A stretch of 64,000 nucleotides of DNA from Aureisphaera sp963669405 (GTDB taxonomy: Bacteria > Bacteroidota > Bacteroidia > Flavobacteriales > Flavobacteriaceae). Made by a program: the position numbers and the translations under genes. The stretch covers positions 1,364,001 through 1,428,000 of the forward strand of contig CAXXHF010000002.1 of assembly GCA_963669405.2 (NCBI GenBank), in the 5' to 3' direction. Of this stretch, positions 50,854 through 59,996 are shown in pieces (positions within the stretch are counted from its first letter, which is position 1; each line of letters opens with the position of its first letter). The notes beneath the pieces are model-generated. The model had not been told where the DNA came from and did not search any database. It saw only the letters and a program-made list of their open reading frames with translations.

Positions 50854-51345
50854 TTAATTTTTTATTAGGCGGGATGTAAATTGCTTTCCTTCTGAACCAA
50901 CAACCAAAATATAGGATCCTACCGGCAAATGCGACAGATCTATAGATAAAGTTTGTAATGGTTCAAAATGTCTATAAAACACTTCTTTTCCCGAAACATC
51001 AAAAAGTTTACTTTCAATCTGTTCATGTACTGGTTCATTAAACTTCACTGTAACAGCTGTTACAACAGGATTGGGATAAACTGTAATGTTTAATGGAGAA
51101 TCATTTTGAGGCACATTCAAGACCAAAATAGGAGGTTGTTGGAAACCTTGCCTTACACCATATTCACTTCCTTGAAAACTTCCTATAACTCCTTCTTGAC
51201 CTATACTTTGAGAAACATATAGCCGAGATTGTCCTTCAACCACACTATTAGATCCACCAGCCATTCCTATACTTGTTCTCTGCGCATATTGACCAAAAGA
51301 AGTCGCGGCAAGCATTAAACTAAGAAAACAAAACAAATACTTCAT
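50854..51345 (-). CDS. Small protein with T9SS type A sorting domain
   Basis: ATG 51,345 was chosen because it starts a clean signal peptide (MKYLFCFLSLMLAATSFGQ); the longer frame adds 13 unlikely residues. The 163-aa protein has a short body (YGVRQGFQQPPI) and a C-terminal sorting domain of about 75 residues (ITVYPNPVVTAVTVKF ... LPVGSYILVV ... FTSRLIKN), which directs secretion through the type IX system and cell-surface attachment. The body is little more than a linker before the sorting domain. First gene of the fibre operon. Confidence 0.8.
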   Translation of the reverse strand: MKYLFCFLSLMLAATSFGQYAQRTSIGMAGGSNSVVEGQSRLYVSQSIGQEGVIGSFQGSEYGVRQGFQQPPILVLNVPQNDSPLNITVYPNPVVTAVTVKFNEPVHEQIESKLFDVSGKEVFYRHFEPLQTLSIDLSHLPVGSYILVVGSEGKQFTSRLIKN

Positions 51346-51428
51346 TGCAGTAAGTTGCAGATTGGGTTCGCAATATAAAACCAATTGAACAATTAAAAAA
51401 CTAACCTGAGATTTATAAGAGAATAAAA

Positions 51429-51758
51429 TTATAGTTCTTTACCAGGATCCCAGAATACATTTTCAAAATTCTGAATGGCATTATCTTTTACTTCAACTCC
51501 CTCACTTTCCAATAATTGTTGCATTAGGTTGGTTCCTTCAAAATGATGTTTTCCGGTAAGTAGTCCTTTTCTGTTAACAACTCTATGTGCAGGCACGTCT
51601 GGGTATTTCCCTGCTCCATTCATTGCCCAACCTACCATTCTAGCACTTCCAGCAGCTCCAAGATAGCGAGCAATGGCTCCATAGCTAGTTACTTTACCAT
51701 ACGGAATTAACCGCGCGACATCATACACTTTTTCGAAAAAGCCCTTTTCCTCTAACAT
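51429..51758 (-). CDS. Alkyltransferase-like protein (MGMT fold without catalytic Cys)
   Basis: A 109-aa protein matching the DNA-binding domain of O6-alkylguanine-DNA alkyltransferases (VYDVARLIPYGKVTSYGAIA, arginine finger region SARMVGWAMN). The active-site motif is PAHRVV instead of PCHRVV: the alkyl-accepting Cys is Ala (codon 51,588-51,590). This is the signature of ATL proteins, which bind O6-alkylguanine and recruit nucleotide excision repair rather than removing the alkyl group. The start overlaps the stop of the LysE-type gene by 1 nt, indicating coupling. Confidence 0.88.
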   Translation of the reverse strand: MLEEKGFFEKVYDVARLIPYGKVTSYGAIARYLGAAGSARMVGWAMNGAGKYPDVPAHRVVNRKGLLTGKHHFEGTNLMQQLLESEGVEVKDNAIQNFENVFWDPGKEL

Positions 51759-52384
51759 TAAATAGCATTAATTATCTTGATTAGCGTAATGGCAGCAATT
51801 ATTGCTGTAAGGCCACCTATGATGTAATTCATATTGAATTTGAATACAGGTGTATCTTCTTTTCTTCTGAAAAACTGAATATAGATTGCCAGCATCACAA
51901 ATGTACCCATCCCCGATGCGATTACCGCGGCCCACAGCTCTAATTGTTCAAAAGAAAACCAACCAAAGGCTCCAAATGTAATACTTACATATACCCAATA
52001 TGGTAAGGGTAATAAATTAAGGGCAGCCAATAATATTCCATAGAAAAACCGATTGGTCTTCGATTTTTTCACACTTTCAGGAAGCTCTCTTCTGGTATCT
52101 TTTGCAATAAAGAAAAAGTAAATTGTGATACAAATAAAGATTCCCAATGCCACTTTCTGAAGGATATCTACCACTTCAGGATGCATATCCAGATAGCTTG
52201 CAAAGAGCAAAGCTATAAACGTCTGAATACAAACCGTAACACAAACCCCCACTGAAAATAACAGCGCAACCTTACGGCCCTGCTTCATACTTATCTTAGC
52301 CGCGGACATATTCAACAAACCTGGAGGAATTACTCCGACTAAAGCCGCTAAAAAACCAATAAGAAAATTTGAAAGGATGGACAT
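51758..52384 (-). CDS. LysE-family transporter
   Basis: A 208-aa membrane protein with six hydrophobic segments and the N-terminal family pattern GFLAALVGVIPPGLLNMSAAKIS (about 9-31). LysE/RhtB-type proteins export amino acids or related small molecules. Translationally coupled to the alkyltransferase-like gene (ATG/TAA overlap at 51,758). Substrate unknown. Confidence 0.82.
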   Translation of the reverse strand: MSILSNFLIGFLAALVGVIPPGLLNMSAAKISMKQGRKVALLFSVGVCVTVCIQTFIALLFASYLDMHPEVVDILQKVALGIFICITIYFFFIAKDTRRELPESVKKSKTNRFFYGILLAALNLLPLPYWVYVSITFGAFGWFSFEQLELWAAVIASGMGTFVMLAIYIQFFRRKEDTPVFKFNMNYIIGGLTAIIAAITLIKIINAI

Positions 52385-52414
52385 TAAGTTGGTTTGTTCT
52401 GTGAATATACAGAT

Positions 52415-53095
52415 TTATTTGGAACGCAATTGAAATCGAATATACGTAATTTTTTTACTCATTTCCAGATATTGCGATTCATAGAACGTCTGTATAGAGG
52501 TAACTTCAGGAGGTGCTCCTTCACTTCCGTACACATCGTGATGTGCATATAGGATCTCTTCTCCCAAACCTTGTAGAAGACCTAATGTGTAACCATGCAT
52601 GAACTCGCTATCTGTTTTTAAATGGATGCATCCTTTGGGTTTTAACACCTTACGATAACGATCTAAGAAGCCCGTATTAGTAAGCCTGTGCTTGGTGCGT
52701 TTGTATTTAATCTGTGGATCTGGAAAGGTAATCCATATTTCATCTACTTCATTCTCCGCAAAACAACCTTCTATCAACTCTATCTGAGTTCGCAAAAAAC
52801 CAACATTGGAAAGGTTCTCTTCTAAGGCTGTCTTTGCCCCTCTCCAGAAACGAGCTCCTTTTATATCTATTCCAATAAAATTTTTGTTAGGAAATTTTTT
52901 GGCAAGATTTACCGAATACTCTCCCTTTCCACAACCCAGTTCCAAAACAATTGGATTTTCGTTTTTGAAGAAATCTGTATTCCATTTTCCTTTTAGGCCA
53001 AAACTTCCTTCCACTACTTCATCTCGTGTAGGTTGTACTACATTTTTGAAAGTCTCATTCTCCTTAAAGCGCTTCAGTTTGTTCTTACTTCCCAC
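52415..53095 (-). CDS. trmB: tRNA (guanine-46-N7)-methyltransferase
   Basis: A 226-aa protein with the TrmB order of motifs: SAM site VLELGCGKGEYSVNLA (about 50-65), FIGIDIKGARFWRGAK, the catalytic segment EIWITFPDPQIKYKRTKHRLT with the conserved PDP, and LKTDSEFMHGY. It methylates G46 in the variable loop of tRNAs. It lies 30 nt upstream of the LysE-type gene in the same direction. Length and motifs are complete. Confidence 0.95.
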   Translation of the reverse strand: MGSKNKLKRFKENETFKNVVQPTRDEVVEGSFGLKGKWNTDFFKNENPIVLELGCGKGEYSVNLAKKFPNKNFIGIDIKGARFWRGAKTALEENLSNVGFLRTQIELIEGCFAENEVDEIWITFPDPQIKYKRTKHRLTNTGFLDRYRKVLKPKGCIHLKTDSEFMHGYTLGLLQGLGEEILYAHHDVYGSEGAPPEVTSIQTFYESQYLEMSKKITYIRFQLRSK

Positions 53096-53209
53096 AAATT
53101 TAATAGTTGATTAAAATTTCGGTAAAATTAAGGAAATATTAGTGGGGTCTAAGAATCCTTACCTTTGTTTTTAATCTAAAACGTGAGAAATTAGCCACAC
53201 ATTACTACT

Positions 53210-54271
53210 GTGAAAAGAAAGAAAACCATATTAGTGGCTCCACTGCACTGGGGTCTAGGACACGCCACCAGATGCATTCCAATTATAAATGCATTACTGC
53301 AAGAAGGCTACGATGTTTTATTAGGTAGCGATGGTGCCGCACTTTTAATTCTTAGAAAAGAATTTCCAACGCTTCCATTTGTAGAATTAACCCCTTACAA
53401 CATCACCTACCCAAAAAAAGGAAAATGGTTTAAATTGAAATTATTTTTGAAACTGCCTGAAATCATAAAAGCAATGAACGCCGAAAAAAAGATCATTCGG
53501 AAGTTGGTTGCCGAAAAAAAAATACAAGGCATCATTAGTGATAATAGAATGGGGGTAAGAAGTAAAAAAATACCTTCTGTATTTATATCCCATCAACTCA
53601 ATGTGCTTAGCGGAAACACTTCTTTTTTCAGCAGTAAGATGCATCAAAAAATTATCAAAAAATACAACGAATGCTGGGTTCCAGATGTAGCAGACGCTAT
53701 AAACCTTACAGGAAAATTAGGTCATCCCAAACGCTTAAAGTTCCCTGTAAAATATATAGGCCCATTGAGCCGAATGGAAAAAAAAGAGCTAGAAAAAAAA
53801 TACGATGTACTTATATTGCTTTCCGGCCCCGAACCTCAACGTACTTTATTAGAAGTAAAAATGATGGAATGTTTTATTAACTCTCCAAAAAAAGCACTCT
53901 TGGTTAGAGGTGTTGTAGAAGAAGAAAACCAAGTTTATGTGAAAGATAACATCACAATAGTTAATTTCATGCAGAGTAAAGATTTGGAAAGAAGCATTAA
54001 TGAAAGTAAGATTGTGGTTTCACGCTCTGGCTATACTACCATTATGGATCTAGCAGCAATGGAGAAAGATGCTTTTTTTATTCCAACACCAGGACAATAT
54101 GAACAAAAGTATTTGGCCAAATTACTAAAACAAAAAGGTATTGTACCATCCTGCAAACAGGAAAAATTCGGTCTGGATCAGTTAGAAAAAATCCCACTTT
54201 ATCGCGGGCTTAAATCTTTCAAAACTCAAAGGGATTTTACAAAGCTATTTAGCCTTTTCCAAGGTGAATGA
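53210..54271 (+). CDS. MurG/GT28-like glycosyltransferase family protein
   Basis: A 353-aa protein beginning at GTG 53,210 (no ATG fits); the start is supported by the immediate beta strand and glycine loop ILVAPLHWGLGHATRC, the donor/acceptor loop of GT-B enzymes. The C-terminal domain has SKIVVSRSGYTTIMDLAAM and FFIPTPGQYEQKYLAKLL, the nucleotide-sugar site pattern of MurG/GT28-type transferases. Many Bacteroidota carry this protein as a conserved hypothetical glycosyltransferase. The 3' end overlaps the convergent kinase gene by 27 nt. Substrate unknown. Confidence 0.75.
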   Translation: MKRKKTILVAPLHWGLGHATRCIPIINALLQEGYDVLLGSDGAALLILRKEFPTLPFVELTPYNITYPKKGKWFKLKLFLKLPEIIKAMNAEKKIIRKLVAEKKIQGIISDNRMGVRSKKIPSVFISHQLNVLSGNTSFFSSKMHQKIIKKYNECWVPDVADAINLTGKLGHPKRLKFPVKYIGPLSRMEKKELEKKYDVLILLSGPEPQRTLLEVKMMECFINSPKKALLVRGVVEEENQVYVKDNITIVNFMQSKDLERSINESKIVVSRSGYTTIMDLAAMEKDAFFIPTPGQYEQKYLAKLLKQKGIVPSCKQEKFGLDQLEKIPLYRGLKSFKTQRDFTKLFSLFQGE

Positions 54272-55288
54272 AAACTCGGAACCAATCCCGAACTGACTTT
54301 CTACATAGATCTTTTCATTATGTGCTTCTACCAAATGTTTAACAATTGCCAGTCCTAAACCGCTCCCTCCTTCCTTTCGCGAACCACTTTTGTCTACTCT
54401 AAAAAAGCGCTCAAACAAACGGGGAATGTTGTCATTTTCAATACCTTCTCCATTGTCTGTAACACGAACAATTACCTTGTTCCTTATAAGGTCCTCTATA
54501 CTTACTTCTGTTGTCCCATCTATTTTTCCATATTTAATGGAGTTTTCAATAAGATTAGTCAGTATTTGCTGAATTCTTTCCCTATCTGCATTTACCATGA
54601 TACTGTCATCATAATCGATGTCGAAGGTTAAATTAATTCTCTTTTTTTGAGCCTTCATCTCTAAAAGATCGAATACATTCTGCACCAATTCTATGATATT
54701 AAAATCTTCCCTAGAAAGAATAAGGTCTCCAACTTCAAGCTTGGTAATCATGTCTAAATCCTTCACAATATATATAAGACGTTCCACTCCTTTACTAGCT
54801 CTTTGAAGGTATTTTTTTCGAACGGCTTTATCCTTCATAGCACCATCCAATAGGGTAAGGATATACCCTTGTACAGTAAACAAAGGGGTTTTTAGTTCAT
54901 GAGATACATTCCCCATAAATTCCTTTCGATAGTTTTCACGAATCTTAAGGGTTTCAATCTCTAATTTCTTGTTTTCCGCAAACCGTTCCAATTCCTTGGT
55001 AAGGGTTTCCATATCTGTAGTTACTTGTTGCCTGTTAAATGTAGAAGCATCTAATAGCTTTACATCATCGTATACTCGTTTTACTCGCTTGTAAATGAAT
55101 TTTTCTACTCGATATTGGATTATAAAAAAAGAAAGGACATAACATGCTATGAAGAAAAATAATAAAAGCCAATAATCAATCCCTCCATGTACGTAAAAAA
55201 AAACACCCAGAATGAGTGTTAATAAAACGGTAAGGAATGCAGCGGTATAGCCCGCAAACTTATATGTTTTCTTAAAACTGCCTGCCAT
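54245..55288 (-). CDS. Sensor histidine kinase, PhoR-like
   Basis: A 347-aa protein with two membrane helices at about 12-32 and 38-58, no large periplasmic sensor, then a coiled linker. The HisKA domain has the phosphoacceptor His130 (GNVSHELKTPLF). The HATPase domain has NLIENSIKYG (N box), DNGEGI (G1) and GGSGLGLAIVKHLV (G2). It overlaps the response regulator gene by 1 nt (ATG/TAA), so the pair is coupled. The layout and partner resemble PhoR-PhoB; the phosphate-sensing role is a family-based inference. Confidence 0.92.
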   Translation of the reverse strand: MAGSFKKTYKFAGYTAAFLTVLLTLILGVFFYVHGGIDYWLLLFFFIACYVLSFFIIQYRVEKFIYKRVKRVYDDVKLLDASTFNRQQVTTDMETLTKELERFAENKKLEIETLKIRENYRKEFMGNVSHELKTPLFTVQGYILTLLDGAMKDKAVRKKYLQRASKGVERLIYIVKDLDMITKLEVGDLILSREDFNIIELVQNVFDLLEMKAQKKRINLTFDIDYDDSIMVNADRERIQQILTNLIENSIKYGKIDGTTEVSIEDLIRNKVIVRVTDNGEGIENDNIPRLFERFFRVDKSGSRKEGGSGLGLAIVKHLVEAHNEKIYVESQFGIGSEFSFTLEKAK

Positions 55289-55980
55289 TAAACAACAAAC
55301 TTATAACCTACTCCTTTTACGGTTTTAAATTTTTCATCACCAATTTTCTCGCGCAATTTACGAATATGCACATCAATGGTCCTACCTCCAACGACTACTT
55401 CATTACCCCAAACTCGGTCCAAAATATCTTCCCGTTTAAATACTTTTCCAGGTTTTGAAGCTAACAACGCCAATAATTCAAACTCTTTCCTAGGGAGTAT
55501 GATCTCCTCTTTTCCTTTTAAAACTTTGTATTCTTCCCTATTAATAACAAGATTCCCTAGCTTTATATTAGAATCTTGTTCATCAGCTTCTTTAAATCTC
55601 CTCAATAAGGCTTTCACTTTACTTATCAAGACTTTTGGCTTTACTGGCTTCGTAATATAATCATCTGCACCAGCTTCAAAACCTGCTACTTGCGAATAAT
55701 CTTCACCTCTTGCTGTTAAAAACGTGATCACAGTTTCAGAAAGATCAGGAATAGCTCTTAATTTTTCGCAAGCTTCTATCCCATCCATTTCTGGCATCAT
55801 AACATCCAAAATAATAAGATGAGGCTTGTGCTTTTTTGCTTGCGTAATAGCCTCAACACCATTTTCTGCTGTATATATTTGGTACCCTTCTCCAGAGAGG
55901 TTATATCCAATAATCTCTAAGATATCTGGTTCATCATCGACCAACAAAATTTTGGTATGTTTTTTCTTCATTTTTGGCAA
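55288..55980 (-). CDS. Response regulator, OmpR/PhoB type
   Basis: A 230-aa protein: receiver domain with acidic pocket DDEPD (14-19), phosphoacceptor Asp59 (IILDVMMPEMDG), Thr (FLTARGED) and Lys (YITKPVK); then a winged-helix DNA-binding domain (about 135-230: LPRKEFELLALLASKPGKVF, VDVHIRKLREKIG-type end, GVGYKF). Starts at 55,980 or three codons later (55,971). It precedes and is coupled to the histidine kinase gene. It probably regulates envelope or phosphate genes; targets unknown. Confidence 0.93.
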   Translation of the reverse strand: MPKMKKKHTKILLVDDEPDILEIIGYNLSGEGYQIYTAENGVEAITQAKKHKPHLIILDVMMPEMDGIEACEKLRAIPDLSETVITFLTARGEDYSQVAGFEAGADDYITKPVKPKVLISKVKALLRRFKEADEQDSNIKLGNLVINREEYKVLKGKEEIILPRKEFELLALLASKPGKVFKREDILDRVWGNEVVVGGRTIDVHIRKLREKIGDEKFKTVKGVGYKFVV

Positions 55981-56149
55981 TTATAGGTTAAACGTGCTAA
56001 ATATAACCCATTATCATTTGTAAGCTAAGCTTAGTACAGCTTGTTAACGATTAAGTAACATTAAAGAAACAATTTATGAAAAATTATTTGAACGATATTA
56101 TGCTATTGTAAAAGCTGTTATACCCTACTTCTTTCCTAGGTTTTATTGC

Positions 56150-56157
56150 TATCTTTG
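56150..56157 (+). promoter_or_regulatory. Probable promoter -7 box (TATCTTTG)
   Basis: A perfect TAnnTTTG element 25 nt before the start of the lamin-tail T9SS protein gene. Confidence 0.6.
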
Positions 56158-56182
56158 TACGACCAAATAAAATTTATAACTA

Positions 56183-57883
56183 ATGAAAAAAATTATTTTT
56201 TTACTTGCATTGTTTTGTGCAAGTTTCTCTTTCGCGCAAGTCGTAAAGATCAATGAAGTTGATGCCGACCAAACCTCTACAGACACCATGGAATTTATTG
56301 AATTGTTGTCTCAAAATGCAAACCAAAGTTTGGATGGGTATATTGTAGTCTTATATAATGGAAATGGTGACACTAGCTATACTACAGTAGACCTAAACGG
56401 TTTTTCCACAGACAGCAATGGTTTTCTTATTATAGGGAGTGATGCTGTTCCAGGTGTTGATATTCCATTGGGTGCAGATAACACAATACAAAATGGTGCA
56501 GATGCTATTGCCATTTATCAAGATAGCGCTGCCAACTTCCCTGATGGAACTCCTGTTACATCAACAAACTTGGTAGATGCTATTGTATATGACACAAATG
56601 ATGATGATGACACCGAATTACTAAATGGTCTTGGATTATCCGTACAATACAACGAAGATGCTAATGGAAACAAAGACACTGAATCCATTCAAAGAGGAAG
56701 TGGAGATACTTTCTGTGTCGGAGCTCCTACACTAAATGCTGCCAATATTGATTGCGGCGCGGTTTGTTCCTTAAATGTATTTGTTGTAGATGTTACTTGT
56801 GATGATATTACCTCTGGAACTGACACCTATACCACTACATTGAATTTTGAAGGTGGAGGAACAGAAACCTACACAATTAATGCTACTGAAGGTACGATCT
56901 CTGGAGACAATCCTTCTACACAAGCAACTGGTGAAATCATTATCTCTGGTGTAAATGAAGGAGTAGATTTCGATTACAGTGTTACTAGCACACTTTGTAA
57001 TATCTCGAACACCATTAACGCTCCTGATTGTGACCCAGGATCTGATGTAGCCGATATAGCTACTTTGAGAGGATCTGTTGAAGGGAATGTATATACTCTT
57101 ACGGGTGAAGCTATCCTAACATTCCAACAAGATTTTAGAAATCAGAAATTTATTGAAGACAACACCGGAGCAATCTTAATTGATGATACCTCTGGAAACA
57201 TTACTACCACCTATGATCTAGGAGATGGAATAACTGGACTTATTGGCACATTAAGTTCTTTCAACGGAATGATGCAGTTTGTTCCTGTAACAGATCCAGG
57301 ATCGCCTAGCAGTACAGGTAACACGGTAACTTCACAAGAAGTATCTATTACAGATTTGATTAACAATGCCGAAGACTATGAATCTGAATATGTAAACATC
57401 GCTCCTGCTGTGACTATTGGAGCAGGGCCAAATCCATTCTGGGAAGTAGGATCTGTTTATCCATTGACTAACTCTGATGGCTCATTTAACTTCCGTACTT
57501 CTTTTTTCGATGCCAACTACATAGGGCAAGACTATCCTACTAATGCTGTATTTATTGCAGGGATTATTACTGAAAGAGAAGATGATGGAGGATACTATAT
57601 CACTGCAAGAGATAACAACGATGCTTCCACTACTTTGGGAATTGGGGAGAACAATACAAATGCCTTTAGCCTGTATCCAAATCCAGCCAATACACAAATC
57701 AATATTGTATCACAGTTAAGTGGTGAAAAAACTGTAACTGTGTTCGATATTTCTGGAAAACGTCTTGTTCAGAAAACATTGAATAGTGACACTATGGATA
57801 TTTCACAATTAACCAGTGGAATGTACATTGTAAAGATTTCGCAAGGGACTATTACTTCAACAAAAAAGCTGATTGTAGAATAA
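56183..57883 (+). CDS. Secreted lamin-tail/OB-fold protein with T9SS sorting domain
   Basis: A 566-aa protein with a signal peptide (about 1-19, FCASFSFAQ), a lamin-tail (LTD) domain (about 20-190, VVKINEVDADQTSTDTMEFIEL), a linker beta domain, an OB-fold/nucleic-acid-binding-like segment (about 290-480, GEAILTFQQDFRNQKFIEDN), and a C-terminal T9SS type A sorting domain (SLYPNPANTQINIV ... LTSGMYIVKISQG). Similar architectures occur with secreted nucleases, but no nuclease motif is present here. It is surface-exposed via T9SS. Own promoter and terminator, so monocistronic. Confidence 0.85.
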   Translation: MKKIIFLLALFCASFSFAQVVKINEVDADQTSTDTMEFIELLSQNANQSLDGYIVVLYNGNGDTSYTTVDLNGFSTDSNGFLIIGSDAVPGVDIPLGADNTIQNGADAIAIYQDSAANFPDGTPVTSTNLVDAIVYDTNDDDDTELLNGLGLSVQYNEDANGNKDTESIQRGSGDTFCVGAPTLNAANIDCGAVCSLNVFVVDVTCDDITSGTDTYTTTLNFEGGGTETYTINATEGTISGDNPSTQATGEIIISGVNEGVDFDYSVTSTLCNISNTINAPDCDPGSDVADIATLRGSVEGNVYTLTGEAILTFQQDFRNQKFIEDNTGAILIDDTSGNITTTYDLGDGITGLIGTLSSFNGMMQFVPVTDPGSPSSTGNTVTSQEVSITDLINNAEDYESEYVNIAPAVTIGAGPNPFWEVGSVYPLTNSDGSFNFRTSFFDANYIGQDYPTNAVFIAGIITEREDDGGYYITARDNNDASTTLGIGENNTNAFSLYPNPANTQINIVSQLSGEKTVTVFDISGKRLVQKTLNSDTMDISQLTSGMYIVKISQGTITSTKKLIVE

Positions 57884-57904
57884 TATCTAACTCGCTAACA
57901 TTCT

Positions 57905-57938
57905 AAAAAGCTTCTGTGACTCGCAGAAGCTTTTTTTT
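57905..57938 (+). terminator. Intrinsic terminator
   Basis: Stem AAAAGCTTCTG/CAGAAGCTTTT with a 7-nt loop and a run of eight T. It ends the T9SS protein transcript. Confidence 0.9.
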
Positions 57939-57983
57939 ATGGTTATTTTTGTGAGAACATCACAGTGGCCTCTAATACCCAAT

Positions 57984-58961
57984 ATGCTCGAAAAAAGAAT
58001 ATTCGAAATCCAATCCCCAAAAATGTTCGAAGCAGTTGCTTTGGAAGTATTCCGTTGGCAACATGAACATATCCCTGTTTATCGTAAGTTTTGTGATTTT
58101 TTGAATGTTGATCCAGATAAGGTGACTCATACAAAGCAGATTCCTTTTTTACCCATAGCATTCTTTAAAACACAAAAAGTACTAGCTTCTAAAAAGACTC
58201 CAGAAGCTACCTTTACCAGTAGTGGTACCACGGGCCAAACAACCAGCAATCATTTTGTTGCAAGTATTGATCTCTATGAGACAAGTTTCCTAAAGGGTTT
58301 TAAACTCCAATATGGAAACCCGAAAGACTGGGTAATCTTAGCGCTTTTACCTTCCTATTTAGAGCGGGAAGGTTCTTCGTTAATTTACATGGCAGATGCT
58401 CTTATACGATTAAGTGAACAAGACGAAAGTGGTTTTTATCTGTATGACCATGAAAAACTGGCAAAAACCATTACATCACTGGAAGCAAAAGGTAAAAAAA
58501 CACTACTCATTGGGGTTTCTTTTGCTTTATTGGACTTTTTGGATTCTTTTCAGTTGAAACTAAAACACACCATTGTTATGGAAACTGGTGGAATGAAAGG
58601 TAGACGAAAGGAAATGGTTAGGGAAGAACTTCATGACATTTTGAAAAAAGGATTTGGGGTGAAGCACATTCATAGTGAATATGGAATGACCGAATTGCTT
58701 TCTCAGGCCTATTCTAATGGCAATGGGTTATTTACTTGCCCTCCTTGGATGCAAATACGTACTCGTGACCCTGAAGATGCGCTCTCATGGGTAGAAGGAA
58801 AAACCGGTGGTATTAACGTAATAGATTTGGCCAATCTCTATTCTTGTTCTTTCATAGCCACACAGGATTTGGGAAAAATACATCCTAATGACAGTTTCGA
58901 AATTTTAGGTAGATTTGATACCAGCGACATTCGTGGCTGTAACCTAATGGTTTCTTTATGA
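57984..58961 (+). CDS. LuxE-type acyl-protein synthetase domain protein
   Basis: A 325-aa protein from ATG 57,984 (MLEKRIFEIQSP); the longer frame from 57,939 reads through the terminator tail and is less likely. It has the adenylate-forming signature FTSSGTTGQTTSNH (about residues 75-88) and a later SEYGMTELLSQAYS, as in LuxE/PaaK-like enzymes that activate a carboxylic acid with ATP. No other lux genes are present. Its stop overlaps the next start by 4 nt (ATGA), giving an operon with a transglutaminase-like protein and a DUF350 protein. Substrate unknown. Confidence 0.82.
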   Translation: MLEKRIFEIQSPKMFEAVALEVFRWQHEHIPVYRKFCDFLNVDPDKVTHTKQIPFLPIAFFKTQKVLASKKTPEATFTSSGTTGQTTSNHFVASIDLYETSFLKGFKLQYGNPKDWVILALLPSYLEREGSSLIYMADALIRLSEQDESGFYLYDHEKLAKTITSLEAKGKKTLLIGVSFALLDFLDSFQLKLKHTIVMETGGMKGRRKEMVREELHDILKKGFGVKHIHSEYGMTELLSQAYSNGNGLFTCPPWMQIRTRDPEDALSWVEGKTGGINVIDLANLYSCSFIATQDLGKIHPNDSFEILGRFDTSDIRGCNLMVSL

Positions 58962-59989
58962 ATTCATCTAAACAAAAAAGCAATGGCTGCCTATGGATAT
59001 TCCTCTTTGGGGTGCTCAGTTTATTTGGTTGGATTTTTCTAGAAGTTGTATTAAAAATTCCCAATAAACCCGCTGCAATTCTTGCATTGGTTTTAGCTGC
59101 TTTTCTTACGTATAAATGGCTCGGGAAACCAACTCTTAAAGGCATTGTTACCAATTTAATCATTATCAGTGTTCTCTTTTATGGGTTTAAATTGCTTGGC
59201 ACTTTTTTTCTGGACACCCTAGAAATAGAATATGAGGATACCAATTTTAAAAAAGAAGAAGGAGTCTCCATACAAACCATTGTGGAGAATACAGATACCG
59301 TTTCGGTTTTCACCAGTCACCGAATCTGGAAAGACAATTACGGGAACGATTATTTTGGAGATTTGATGGTACGGGAAAGTGATTTTCATTCACTGAAAAA
59401 CCACGTACAAAATTTCAAGCCCAGAGGCAATGGTAATTTCTGGGGAGACCTTTACGAACATATTGAACAAAAAGACGGTCCCGCCTTGGATTTGGTGATG
59501 CAAACCTTTCAAAATATCCATTCTGAAAAGAGACTCAATCAAATGGAGTTTGCCGAAATGGTAGTAAGTTGTATCCAAGATATTCCATATTCCTTTATCT
59601 TTCAGGATGAATGTTTGGAAGCCGAAAACTATGAGCATTCCATTCGAAAAATACTTGAAGACTGCCCCGAATGTTGTATGGGAAATGTTCCTTACGGAAT
59701 TCAAAACCCCGTAGCCTTCCTTCAGAATTTGAAAGGGGATTGTGACACACGAACCGTTATTATCTATTCTATTTTAAAGCATTTTGAATATGATGTAGCT
59801 ATTTTAAACAGCTCACATTATCGTCATTCCATTTTAGGCATTAATCTACCTGCAACAGGATTAACTAAGGTTTACCGAGGAAAAAAATACGCGGTATGGG
59901 AAACCACCGCAAAATATTACGAGGCCGGAACACTTCCGTCCAATTTTGATGATATCTCATATTGGGATGTCATCTTAACCAGCAAATAA
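58958..59989 (+). CDS. Membrane protein with transglutaminase-like domain
   Basis: A 343-aa protein with three N-terminal membrane helices (about 10-30, 38-55, 66-88) and a long extracytoplasmic or cytoplasmic domain. Near residue 270 is NLKGDCDTRTVIIYSIL, the catalytic-Cys helix of transglutaminase-like folds, followed by SSHYRHSILGI (candidate His) and AVWETTAKYYEAG. The triad is inferred from pattern. It overlaps the LuxE-type gene by 4 nt and is followed 7 nt later by DUF350. Such domains act as peptidases or amide-bond-forming enzymes. Confidence 0.7.
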   Translation: MNSSKQKSNGCLWIFLFGVLSLFGWIFLEVVLKIPNKPAAILALVLAAFLTYKWLGKPTLKGIVTNLIIISVLFYGFKLLGTFFLDTLEIEYEDTNFKKEEGVSIQTIVENTDTVSVFTSHRIWKDNYGNDYFGDLMVRESDFHSLKNHVQNFKPRGNGNFWGDLYEHIEQKDGPALDLVMQTFQNIHSEKRLNQMEFAEMVVSCIQDIPYSFIFQDECLEAENYEHSIRKILEDCPECCMGNVPYGIQNPVAFLQNLKGDCDTRTVIIYSILKHFEYDVAILNSSHYRHSILGINLPATGLTKVYRGKKYAVWETTAKYYEAGTLPSNFDDISYWDVILTSK

Positions 59990-59996
59990 CAGCATT

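Noticed and set aside
57939..57983. Upstream start for the LuxE-type protein
   Set aside because: It would begin inside the T tract of the terminator; ATG 57,984 gives the expected N terminus.
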